DNA from: Actinomycetota bacterium | GTDB taxonomy: Bacteria > Actinomycetota > Actinomycetes > Streptosporangiales > Streptosporangiaceae | DNA: 7,600 bases | Assembly (NCBI GenBank): GCA_003242605.1 | Contig: QGUZ01000246.1 | Span: 1-7,600, forward strand | Reading direction: 5' to 3' | In this document: one piece after another, positions 1 to 4,349 of the stretch | Layout of the letters: every line of letters starts with the position of its first letter | Position numbering within the stretch: the stretch's first letter is position 1 | Translations under genes and position numbers: made by a program | The notes under the pieces: model-generated | What the model was told of the DNA's origin: nothing | Databases searched by the model: none | The model's input: the letters and a program-made list of their open reading frames with translations, nothing else

Positions 1-182
1 GAGCGCATCTGCTTGAGGAAGAGCGGGAAGATGCACAGGCGCATGAGCACCGTGAGCGTGATGATGGTCAGCGCCCAGTTCAGGCCGCCATCCGGGGGAA
101 GGAAGGTGCTGTAGCCCCGGTGGATCCATGTGATCACAAAGGCGACAGCCTCATAGAGCCAATTCAGCCAGGACAGCTCCAC
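1..182 (-). CDS. yidC: Membrane protein insertase YidC/Oxa1, N-terminal part (cut by window edge)
   Basis: Reading the minus strand from the GTG at 182-180 gives about 60 residues beginning with ELSWLNWLYEAVAF. A hydrophobic stretch lies at roughly residues 5-25. A second segment (about 34-56) contains LNWALTIITLTVLMR and runs into PLFLKQMR, which is the classic start of the YidC/Oxa1/Alb3 core. As known for the family, YidC inserts and folds inner-membrane proteins, alone or with SecYEG. The protein starts directly at the core, without the large extracytoplasmic domain of Gram-negative YidC, as expected for a Gram-positive. The start is supported by AAGGGAG (197-191) eight bases upstream. 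It begins four bases after the yidD stop, and its ribosome site lies inside the end of yidD, so translational coupling is likely. The rest of the gene lies beyond base 1. Confidence 0.9.
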   Translation of the reverse strand, partial: MELSWLNWLYEAVAFVITWIHRGYSTFLPPDGGLNWALTIITLTVLMRLCIFPLFLKQMR

Positions 183-186
183 TGAG

Positions 187-468
187 CTAGCTCCCTTGCG
201 TCTCGTCGTGGGTCCGCACCGGGCGGGGTGGCACCGGGTCGTACCCTCCGGGGTGGAAGGGGTGGCATCGTCCAATCCGGCGGATTGTCAGCCAGAGCCC
301 GCGCAGCGCGCCGTGCACGGTGATCGCCTCGAGTCCATAGGCGCTGCACGACGGTGTGAACCGGCAGCGGGGACCGAGCAACGGACTGATGAAGGCCCGA
401 TAGAACCTGATCAACGCGGTCAGGATCCGGGCGGCCGGGCTGACCCCGGTGGTCTGTTGCGCCGTCAT
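187..468 (-). CDS. yidD: Membrane protein insertion efficiency factor YidD
   Basis: This 93-residue protein matches the small YidD family (usually about 70-110 residues) along its middle. RFYRAFISPLLGPRCRFTPSCS covers residues 21-42 in two linked blocks, and the RCHPFHPGGYDPVP block covers 67-80. The three conserved cysteines are C35, C41 and C68. YidD is known to sit at the inner face of the membrane near YidC and to help insertion of membrane proteins; it is not essential in E. coli. The ATG at 468-466 overlaps the rnpA stop in an ATGA arrangement (465-468), and the TAG stop (189-187) falls just before the yidC start, so rnpA-yidD-yidC read as one translationally coupled operon. The N-terminal 10 residues and the tail after about residue 80 are not conserved. 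Nothing looks broken. Confidence 0.93.
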   Translation of the reverse strand: MTAQQTTGVSPAARILTALIRFYRAFISPLLGPRCRFTPSCSAYGLEAITVHGALRGLWLTIRRIGRCHPFHPGGYDPVPPRPVRTHDETQGS

Positions 469-851
469 GCCTGTCCATCCGTCCGGGCCTGCGGGTCGGG
501 CCCACGCCGCCCGAGTACACGATTCAGCGCGATGTCGAGTTCGGCGGCGAGTCGCTCACTTCGCGCGGACGCGGCCGGTGGATTGGCGCGTACCACAAGC
601 AGGCTACCTCGCGGGAGGCGGTGCAGGCGGTCGCGCACCAGGTGTCGGAGACGCCGCTTCACCCGGTTCCTGGTGACCGCTCTGCCCACGGCCTTACTCA
701 CGACAAAGCCGACCAGCGGCGGTGCCTGCTGGTCGCCGTCGTCACGAATATGCAGATGGACCACGAGAGTCGGGCGCCCGGCTCGGCGGCCCCGTCGGAT
801 CGCGGCCTCGAAGTCCCGACTTCGCCGCATTCGGGAGGCGGACGGCAGCAC
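465..851 (-). CDS. rnpA: Ribonuclease P protein component
   Basis: The 128-residue basic protein carries the RnpA signature: FVVSKAVGRAVTRNRVKRRL at residues 49-68, including the RNR motif at 61-63, and the early R-R-S-x-D-F motif around residues 9-14. RnpA is the small subunit of RNase P. It binds the catalytic RNA and the 5' leader of pre-tRNAs to help 5' maturation. I chose the GTG at 851-849 because AGGAGG lies six bases upstream (863-858), an almost ideal ribosome site; a downstream ATG at codon 8 has nothing comparable. It follows rpmH by 170 bp, the usual order in bacteria, and its last codons overlap yidD. The C-terminal tail (about 112-128) is polar and poorly conserved, as is common in actinobacteria. 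Confidence 0.95.
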   Translation of the reverse strand: MLPSASRMRRSRDFEAAIRRGRRAGRPTLVVHLHIRDDGDQQAPPLVGFVVSKAVGRAVTRNRVKRRLRHLVRDRLHRLPRGSLLVVRANPPAASARSERLAAELDIALNRVLGRRGPDPQARTDGQA

Positions 852-963
852 GACTGACCTCCTGGGCGAGAGGTGCCACCCGGTGCCGACGAGGGTACTC
901 CGGAGCGGATGCGCTCGGCCGGGGCAGGCGGATCCTCTCTCGGCTTATTCCCCCGGTGCCGTC

Positions 964-1023
964 GCCGCCCGTCGCATGCGCCGACGGGCGGCCCGGTCAC
1001 TCCGGAGGACTCGGCCGCCCGTC
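964..1023 (-). promoter_or_regulatory. Mutually exclusive hairpins after rpmH, possible attenuator or terminator
   Basis: In the minus-strand transcript three arms follow one another. Arm A (1023-1013) is GACGGGCGGCC, arm B (993-983) is its exact 11-base complement, and arm C (973-964) is GACGGGCGGC, complementary to ten bases of B. B can therefore pair with A (loop 19 nt, containing the palindrome CTCCGGAG) or with C (loop 9 nt), but not both. Arm A overlaps the rpmH stop codon, so a ribosome finishing rpmH would hide it. There is no U-tract, which is usual for high-G+C actinobacterial terminators. A role in lowering rnpA expression relative to rpmH is inference; the base pairing is directly visible. 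Confidence 0.5.
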
Positions 1024-1159
1024 AGACGGTCAGGCGCTTGCGGCCCTTGCGGCGCCGGGCGGCCAGGATCGCCCGACCGGCGCGCGTACGCATGCGCAGC
1101 CGGAAGCCGTGGGTCTTCGCGCGGCGGCGGTTGTTCGGCTGGTAAGTACGCTTGCTCAC
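1022..1159 (-). CDS. rpmH: 50S ribosomal protein L34
   Basis: The 45-residue product (M)SKRTYQPNNRRR...GRKRLTV is unmistakable bacterial L34: the KRTYQPN start, very high Arg/Lys content, the HGFRLRMRT motif in the middle and the ARRRKGRKRL end. L34 is a small basic protein of the large ribosomal subunit that binds 23S rRNA. The start is the GTG at 1159-1157: it gives the family's normal length and has GGAG (1171-1168 region) seven bases upstream. A longer in-frame reading from 1243 would add 28 unconserved residues and is rejected. It is divergent from dnaA, as in most bacteria, and heads the rpmH-rnpA-yidD-yidC group. The stop TGA overlaps an inverted-repeat arm. Confidence 0.97.
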   Translation of the reverse strand: MSKRTYQPNNRRRAKTHGFRLRMRTRAGRAILAARRRKGRKRLTV

Positions 1160-1275
1160 GGGTGGGCTCCATGCTTGAGACGCGTCCGCAGGCCCTGCGA
1201 ACGCTGACGTCGGTTCGGATTGCCGTTGGCCGTCAGAGGGCATGCAGAAGCGTCACCTGACGAGCCGACCTTCGT

Positions 1276-1305
1276 ACGTTACGGGCTGCGCCGCATCGTG
1301 GTCAA
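1276..1305 (-). promoter_or_regulatory. Candidate rpmH promoter
   Basis: On the minus strand TTGACC (1305-1300) and TAACGT (1281-1276) are separated by 18 bases. This is a good -35 and a TANNNT-type -10 of the housekeeping sigma (HrdB/SigA) class. The predicted start of transcription is near 1269, leaving about 110 nt of leader before rpmH. No DnaA box overlaps it; the nearest box-like sequences begin at 1415. Assignment is by motif only. Confidence 0.5.
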
Positions 1306-1414
1306 ACCGGCCGTCGGTGGGTCTTTCACCACTCCCGGGTGGTCCTCGGTGACGCCTTGCCTCCGCACCCCCTCCGCTCGCGGCCCCCGGCACCAGGGCC
1401 GGGATGTGCAGTGA

Positions 1415-1465
1415 TTATCCACTATTCCACAGGAGGGTTTTCCACCGGCGCCACCGTCATCCACA
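1415..1465. promoter_or_regulatory. Group of imperfect DnaA boxes
   Basis: Four 9-mers in the same orientation resemble TTRTCCACA: TTATCCACT (1415-1423, one mismatch), TATTCCACA (1423-1431, two), TTTTCCACC (1438-1446, two) and TCATCCACA (1457-1465, one). The first two share a base. They lie upstream of the candidate dnaA promoter. Individually weak, but their density and common orientation support DnaA binding. Confidence 0.6.
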
Positions 1466-1501
1466 GAGTCGGCCCCGCAGCCCCCCGCGCTGCCAGTAGG
1501 C

Positions 1502-1543
1502 TGTGGACAACGTCTTGAACAGGGATGTGCACAACGCTACTGT
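1502..1543 (+). promoter_or_regulatory. Candidate dnaA promoter with DnaA boxes upstream and in the spacer
   Basis: TTGAAC (1515-1520) and TACTGT (1538-1543) are 17 bases apart, a plausible -35/-10 pair with the TANNNT form common in actinobacteria. A perfect DnaA box, TGTGGACAA (1502-1510), lies just upstream. A one-mismatch box, TGTGCACAA (1526-1534), lies between the two hexamers. Bound DnaA would be expected to block RNA polymerase, which matches the known autorepression of dnaA. The predicted leader is about 230 nt. The boxes are clear; the promoter is inferred. Confidence 0.5.
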
Positions 1544-1601
1544 CGGCCCTCCAGAACCTTCCCTCCCGTGCGTGGATGTACTGGATATGACGCGCGCCGA
1601 C

Positions 1602-1643
1602 TGTGCACACCATGTGGATTCGGTGTGGATTCCATGTGGATCA
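1602..1643 (-). repeat. Four DnaA-box-like 9-mers repeated exactly every 11 bp
   Basis: TGTGCACAC (1602), TGTGGATTC (1613), TGTGGATTC (1624) and TGTGGATCA (1635) start exactly 11 bases apart, all in the same orientation. Each differs from TGTGGAYAA at one to three positions. CGTGGATGT (1571) and a weak TGGAT core (1580-1588) may extend the array leftward. The array sits in the predicted dnaA leader between the promoter and the start codon. The spacing of about one helical turn puts every site on the same DNA face, which suits cooperative DnaA binding. Confidence 0.6.
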
Positions 1644-1721
1644 CGGAGGGGTTCCTGCGGGAAGCGCGAGCGCGGGTGATGCGGACGCCGGGGCGAAGGC
1701 GGCGCCCACACGTGGGCGACC

Positions 1722-1730
1722 TGTGGACAA
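1722..1730 (-). promoter_or_regulatory. Perfect DnaA box upstream of the dnaA start
   Basis: TGTGGACAA is the exact reverse complement of TTGTCCACA, the form preferred by actinobacterial DnaA. It ends 49 bases before the dnaA start codon, inside the predicted leader, and could act as an elongation roadblock or as an origin-linked titration site. Confidence 0.75.
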
Positions 1731-1779
1731 CTGATCGCGGCAGGCGACCGGGGGCCGCGTAGGGAAGGAGGGATGAATC

Positions 1780-3672
1780 GTGGAGAGCATCGACCTCGGG
1801 GCGGTATGGGCGCGCGCGCTGGAGAACACCCTCGACGGGAGCGTGCCGTCGCAGCAGCGGGCCTGGCTCGCCATGACTCGTCCCTTCGGCCTGGTCAACG
1901 ACACCGTCGTGCTCGCGGCCCCGAACGAGTTCGCCAAGGACGTCCTGGAGAGCAAGCTGCGGCCGCTGATCGCGCACGCCCTGTCCCAGGAGTTCGGGCG
2001 GCCGATGCGGGTCGCGGTCATGGTCGACCAGGCCGCGGCCGGTGACGGCGAGGAGCCGCAGCGGCCCCGGCCCCAGGGGGTGGGCAAGCCCGGCATGCCC
2101 GGCCCGTCGGCCGGCTATCCCCACTCTCCCCAGGCCGCGCCGGCGCATTATCCACAGGGTGGACAAGCGGGCCACTCCCTGGAAGCCCAGTTCAGGCCGG
2201 GTTCGGCGAGCCCGCACCGGCCGGGCGAGGGAGCGTCGTCCACTGACTATCCACAGCTTCATCCACAGTCCGCACAGTACTCCTATTCCTATGGGCCGGG
2301 CGCGCCCGGATACCCGGGACCCGGCCCGGGCGGGCCGGGTGGCACGCCGTACCCGGGCGCGATGGGCGGGCCGTCCGGCGGCCGCGCCGACACCCCTGTG
2401 GACGGCCCTGTGGATAACTCCGGGCGCGGCGGCGAGCACACCGGCGAGGGCGGCACCGGGCATTCCGCCGGGAACGCCCCGGATCGTCCGGCGGGGCAGG
2501 ACGAGGGCGCCGCCGGCGGCGCGGAGGACGAATCGGCGGACGGCGCCCAGGGCCGGTCCGGCGACAAGTTCGGGCCCCCGGTGCCGAGCCCGCTGCCGAA
2601 CCGGTGGGAGAGCCGCACCGGGCGGACGAGCGAGACCGCCCGGCTCAACCCGAAGTACACGTTCGAGACCTTCGTCATCGGGTCGAGCAACCGGTTCGCG
2701 CACGCGGCCGCGGTCGCCGTGGCCGAGGCGCCGGCCAAGGCGTACAACCCCCTGTTCATCTACGGGGACTCCGGCCTGGGCAAGACCCACCTGCTGCACG
2801 CGATCGGCCACTACGCGCAGAGCCTCTACGACGGCGCGCGGGTCCGGTACGTGAGCTCCGAGGAGTTCACCAACGACTTCATCAACTCGATCCGCGACCA
2901 CAAGGCCGACGCGTTCCGCGCGCGCTACCGGGCCGTGGACATCCTGCTCGTCGACGACATCCAGTTCCTCGAGGGCAAGGAGCAGACCCAGGAGGAGTTC
3001 TTCCACACCTTCAACACGCTGCACAACGCCAACAAGCAGATCGTGATCTCCAGCGACCGGGCGCCCAAGCAGCTGGTCACGCTCGAGGACCGGCTGCGCA
3101 ACCGGTTCGAGTGGGGCCTGATCACCGATGTGCAGCCGCCCGAGCTGGAGACCCGGATCGCGATCCTGCGCAAGAAGGCCCGGCAGGAGGGGCTCGCCGC
3201 GCCGGACGAGGTGCTGGAGTACATCGCCAGCCGGATCTCCACGAACATCCGCGAGCTCGAGGGCGCGCTGATCCGGGTGACCGCGTTCGCCAGCCTCAAC
3301 CGGCAGCCGGTCGACCTCCAGCTCGCCGAGATCGTGCTGAAGGACCTCATCACCGAGGACTCCGGCGGCGAGATCACGATCGCGCAGATCATGGCGCAGA
3401 CCGCCGACTACTTCGGCCTGTCGGTCGAGGACCTGTGCGGCAGCTCGCGCTCCCGGGTGCTGGTGATCGCCCGCCAGATCGCCATGTACCTGTGCCGCGA
3501 GCTCACCGACCTGTCCCTCCCCAAGATCGGGCAGCAGTTCGGCGGGCGCGACCACACCACGGTGATCCACGCCGACCGCAAGATCCGGCGGCTCATGGCG
3601 GAGCGGCGCTCGGTCTACATCCAGGTGACCGAACTCACCAACCGCATCAAACAGCAGGCGCGCAACGGCTGA
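1780..3672 (+). CDS. dnaA: Chromosomal replication initiator protein DnaA
   Basis: DnaA binds DnaA boxes as an ATP-dependent filament, melts oriC and recruits the helicase. The 630-residue protein has all four domains. Domain I (about 1-85) starts ESIDLGAVWARALENT. Domain II (about 86-290) is a very long Pro/Gly/Ser-rich linker. Domain III is the AAA+ motor (about 295-510), with Walker A GDSGLGKT (329-336), Walker B LLVDDIQ (389-395), sensor I ISSDR (423-427), probable arginine finger R442 in RLRNRF, and sensor II R491 in NIRELEG. Domain IV (about 520-630) has the DNA-binding signature GGRDHTTV (588-595). The length resembles Streptomyces DnaA (about 620-650) and is far above the roughly 450-510 of most bacteria. 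The GTG start is supported by GGAAGGAGGG ending at 1772, seven bases away; an ATG at 1773 opens a different frame. DnaA boxes lie upstream, downstream and inside the linker codons. Confidence 0.98.
   Translation: MESIDLGAVWARALENTLDGSVPSQQRAWLAMTRPFGLVNDTVVLAAPNEFAKDVLESKLRPLIAHALSQEFGRPMRVAVMVDQAAAGDGEEPQRPRPQGVGKPGMPGPSAGYPHSPQAAPAHYPQGGQAGHSLEAQFRPGSASPHRPGEGASSTDYPQLHPQSAQYSYSYGPGAPGYPGPGPGGPGGTPYPGAMGGPSGGRADTPVDGPVDNSGRGGEHTGEGGTGHSAGNAPDRPAGQDEGAAGGAEDESADGAQGRSGDKFGPPVPSPLPNRWESRTGRTSETARLNPKYTFETFVIGSSNRFAHAAAVAVAEAPAKAYNPLFIYGDSGLGKTHLLHAIGHYAQSLYDGARVRYVSSEEFTNDFINSIRDHKADAFRARYRAVDILLVDDIQFLEGKEQTQEEFFHTFNTLHNANKQIVISSDRAPKQLVTLEDRLRNRFEWGLITDVQPPELETRIAILRKKARQEGLAAPDEVLEYIASRISTNIRELEGALIRVTAFASLNRQPVDLQLAEIVLKDLITEDSGGEITIAQIMAQTADYFGLSVEDLCGSSRSRVLVIARQIAMYLCRELTDLSLPKIGQQFGGRDHTTVIHADRKIRRLMAERRSVYIQVTELTNRIKQQARNG
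2148..2417. promoter_or_regulatory. DnaA boxes inside the dnaA linker codons
   Basis: Two perfect boxes, TTATCCACA (2148-2156) and TGTGGATAA (2409-2417), lie inside domain II. Weaker ones accompany them: GGTGGACAA (2158-2166), TCGTCCACT (2236-2244), CTATCCACA (2247-2255), TCATCCACA (2259-2267) and TGTGGACGG (2397-2405). The third group is spaced 11 and 12 bases, and the last pair 12. They encode short peptides such as HYPQ, DYPQLHPQ and PVDGPVDN, using TAT, CAT, CCA, CCT and GAT. These A/T-ending codons are rare elsewhere in the gene, so selection on the DNA seems likely. Binding itself is inferred. Confidence 0.6.
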
Positions 3673-3692
3673 AAAGCAACGCTGACCTCCAC

Positions 3693-3747
3693 TGATACAC
3701 AGCCTGTGGATAACGCTGTGGATCATCCTGTGGACCGCAGTGGATGA
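3693..3747 (-). repeat. oriC DnaA-box group A, 12-bp spacing
   Basis: TGTGGATAA (3705-3713, perfect), TGTGGATCA (3717-3725) and TGTGGACCG (3729-3737) start exactly 12 bases apart. AGTGGATGA (3739-3747) follows after ten. A weak opposite-strand-like TGATACACA starts 12 bases before (3693). The group begins 20 bases after the dnaA stop. Confidence 0.75.
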
Positions 3748-3802
3748 CGCGGCGCCCCGGGCGGCCCGGGCTCCGGGCGCCGCGGTACGGCCGGCCGTAC
3801 CG
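3748..3802. repeat. Long inverted repeat followed by a perfect 20-bp palindrome
   Basis: CGCGGCGCCC (3748-3757) is the exact reverse complement of 3775-3784, giving a 10-bp stem with a 17-nt G+C-rich loop. It is followed, with a two-base overlap, by a perfect 20-bp palindrome at 3783-3802 made of CGGTACGGCC and its reverse complement. The structure separates DnaA-box groups A and B. It could serve as the dnaA transcription terminator (no U-tract, common in this phylum) or as a protein-binding site within oriC. The symmetry is certain, the role unknown. Confidence 0.6.
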
Positions 3803-3820
3803 GGCGTCGCGCCGCCCGGG

Positions 3821-3829
3821 TGTGCACAA
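3821..3829 (-). promoter_or_regulatory. One-mismatch DnaA box
   Basis: TGTGCACAA differs from TGTGGACAA at one central position and is identical to the variant in the dnaA promoter at 1526-1534. The recurrence of the same variant in both control regions suggests it is recognised rather than accidental. Confidence 0.45.
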
Positions 3830-3841
3830 GTGGCCGGATCC

Positions 3842-3916
3842 TGGGGACAGAGCTGCGGAAAACCTGGGGATAACCTGAGGAAAACCGGGGTTGACCTGGG
3901 GATGCCGTGTGCACGG
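3842..3916 (-). repeat. oriC group B: G-rich 9-mers repeated about every 11 bp
   Basis: Seven units start at 3842, 3854, 3865, 3876, 3886, 3897 and 3908 (steps 12, 11, 11, 10, 11, 11). They are TGGGGACAG, TGCGGAAAA, TGGGGATAA, TGAGGAAAA, CGGGGTTGA, TGGGGATGC and TGTGCACGG. The shared pattern is TGNGGANAA, most often preceded by CC and followed by C. They keep the box's GGA core and A-rich end but change its third base. The regular helical spacing is much stronger evidence than any one unit. They may be low-affinity DnaA sites filled only by DnaA-ATP filaments, or sites for another origin-binding protein. Confidence 0.55.
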
Positions 3917-3950
3917 CGGCCGGGCCGATCGACAAAAGGGACATATACCC

Positions 3951-4002
3951 GGTGGATAACCGGTGGAAACCCAGTGGATAACCCGGGGGATCCGGTGGAC
4001 AA
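3951..4002 (-). repeat. oriC DnaA-box group C, about 11-bp spacing
   Basis: GGTGGATAA (3951), GGTGGAAAC (3962), AGTGGATAA (3973), GGGGGATCC (3985) and GGTGGACAA (3994) start 11, 11, 12 and 9 bases apart. Three differ from the TGTGGAYAA consensus only at the first base. A relatively A+T-rich patch (3927-3948, containing GACAAAAGG and CATATA) lies immediately to the left and is a candidate unwinding element. Confidence 0.65.
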
Positions 4003-4015
4003 GGCGGCCCGAGCC

Positions 4016-4097
4016 TGGGGACGGGGTGTGTGGATCGCCGCGTCATCCCCAGCCGCCCGGCGGCCATCCACCGCCCGCCCACAGCGCCCGTGGATAA
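4016..4097. promoter_or_regulatory. Scattered DnaA-box variants in right oriC
   Basis: Both orientations occur: TGGGGACGG (4016-4024), TGTGGATCG (4029-4037), TCATCCCCA (4043-4051), CCATCCACC (4064-4072) and CGTGGATAA (4089-4097). Only the last has a single mismatch to the consensus; the others have two or three. Spacing is irregular, unlike groups A to C, so some are probably chance similarity. Confidence 0.4.
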
Positions 4098-4127
4098 AAG
4101 TACGGCCCTGACCTGCGGAAACGCTGG

Positions 4128-4190
4128 TTCTCCACAGTATCCACGGCCCCTAAGATGAAGACCCGTGTTTTCTCTCTAGGGAGAAATCAA
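4128..4190 (+). other. Candidate origin-unwinding module: tandem boxes, G+C spacer, trio-like tract, A+T-rich stretch
   Basis: Two adjacent boxes in the opposite orientation to the groups on the left, TTCTCCACA (4128-4136) and GTATCCACG (4137-4145), abut without a gap. A short GCCCC spacer follows, then TAAGATGAAGA (4151-4161), then the A+T-richer stretch GTGTTTTCTC to GAAATCAAAC (about 4166-4191). That stretch contains the imperfect palindrome TTCTCTCTAGGGAGAA (4170-4185). The order resembles the known basal unwinding system of Bacillus (boxes, G/C spacer, DnaA-trios, melted DNA). Only some triplets fit the trio pattern, so this is a hypothesis. TAAGAT could alternatively be the -10 of a dnaN promoter, though no good -35 is seen. 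Confidence 0.4.
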
Positions 4191-4237
4191 ACCTCATAGG
4201 AGGGCTCTGGCCGCGCGCGCTTCGCGACCTTGGAGAG

Positions 4238-4246
4238 TTGTCCACA
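4238..4246 (+). promoter_or_regulatory. Perfect DnaA box, right end of oriC
   Basis: TTGTCCACA matches the preferred actinobacterial box exactly. It points in the same direction as the tandem boxes at 4128-4145 and opposite to groups A to C, and lies about 100 bases before dnaN. Two weaker look-alikes, TGTGGGGCA (4272-4280) and TGTGGGGAC (4284-4292), follow on the other strand, 12 bases apart. Confidence 0.8.
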
Positions 4247-4349
4247 CCGAGGGCCGTGAGGCGCTAGCGTCTGTGGGGCACTCTGTGGGGACACCAGGAC
4301 CCGTTGGCGGGGTCAGGGCCGAAGGGCGAGACACAGGAGGCGGATTCAC

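Larger units (their letters stand above)
1160..1779. other. Divergent rpmH-dnaA intergenic region with promoters and DnaA boxes
   Basis: These 620 bases contain no convincing gene. From left to right they hold the rpmH leader and candidate promoter (1160-1305), an unremarkable G+C-rich stretch (about 1306-1400), a group of imperfect DnaA boxes (1415-1465), a perfect box next to a candidate dnaA promoter (1502-1543), an 11-bp phased array (1602-1643), a plain stretch (about 1645-1720), a perfect box at 1722-1730 and the dnaA ribosome site (1764-1772). The pattern fits a dnaA control region repressed by its own product. It may also contribute to origin function, as bipartite origins on both sides of dnaA are known in Bacillus. 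Confidence 0.8.
3673..4349. other. oriC: Chromosomal replication origin, oriC
   Basis: This 677-bp gene-free region between dnaA and dnaN is the standard position of the actinobacterial origin. It holds two perfect DnaA boxes (3705-3713 and 4238-4246) and more than fifteen variants, mostly oriented as TGTGGAYAA on the plus strand in the left two thirds. They are arranged in three roughly 10-12-bp phased groups. It also contains strong inverted repeats (3748-3802), two relatively A+T-rich patches (about 3927-3948 and 4151-4197), and a pair of adjacent boxes with opposite orientation (4128-4145). Streptomyces oriC is known to have about 19 boxes in two groups, so the density is in line. The precise melting site cannot be read directly. 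Confidence 0.92.

Noticed and set aside
1160..1243. 28-codon N-terminal extension of rpmH
   Set aside because: The extra residues are not L34-like, and the GTG at 1159 has its own ribosome site and gives the normal 45 residues.
196..1260. 354-codon plus-strand open frame across yidD, rnpA and rpmH
   Set aside because: Antisense to three recognised genes with good ribosome sites; Arg-rich shadow translation.
1773..2045. ATG at 1773 as an alternative dnaA-region start
   Set aside because: It opens another frame giving an Arg/Gly-rich peptide; the GTG at 1780 has the right spacing from the ribosome site and gives the conserved DnaA N-terminus.
3891..3896. TTGACC in oriC as a -35 box
   Set aside because: The bases 16-18 downstream (around 3913-3919) are G+C-rich with no -10-like hexamer; the TTGACC is explained by the phased repeat array.
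1537..4071. 844-codon open frame on the minus strand opposite dnaA and oriC
   Set aside because: It runs antisense through a certain dnaA gene and across oriC; composition is the Arg/Ala/Gly/Leu-rich pattern produced by the complement of high-G+C codons, and no domain is recognisable.
4198..4204. AGGAGGG in oriC as the ribosome site of a small gene
   Set aside because: No ATG or GTG follows at a usable distance and no open frame with a recognisable product was seen.
3673..4349. CRISPR array, because of the regularly repeated short units
   Set aside because: Units are 9-mers at about 11-bp steps without spacers of 25-40 bp; they are DnaA-box variants in an origin.
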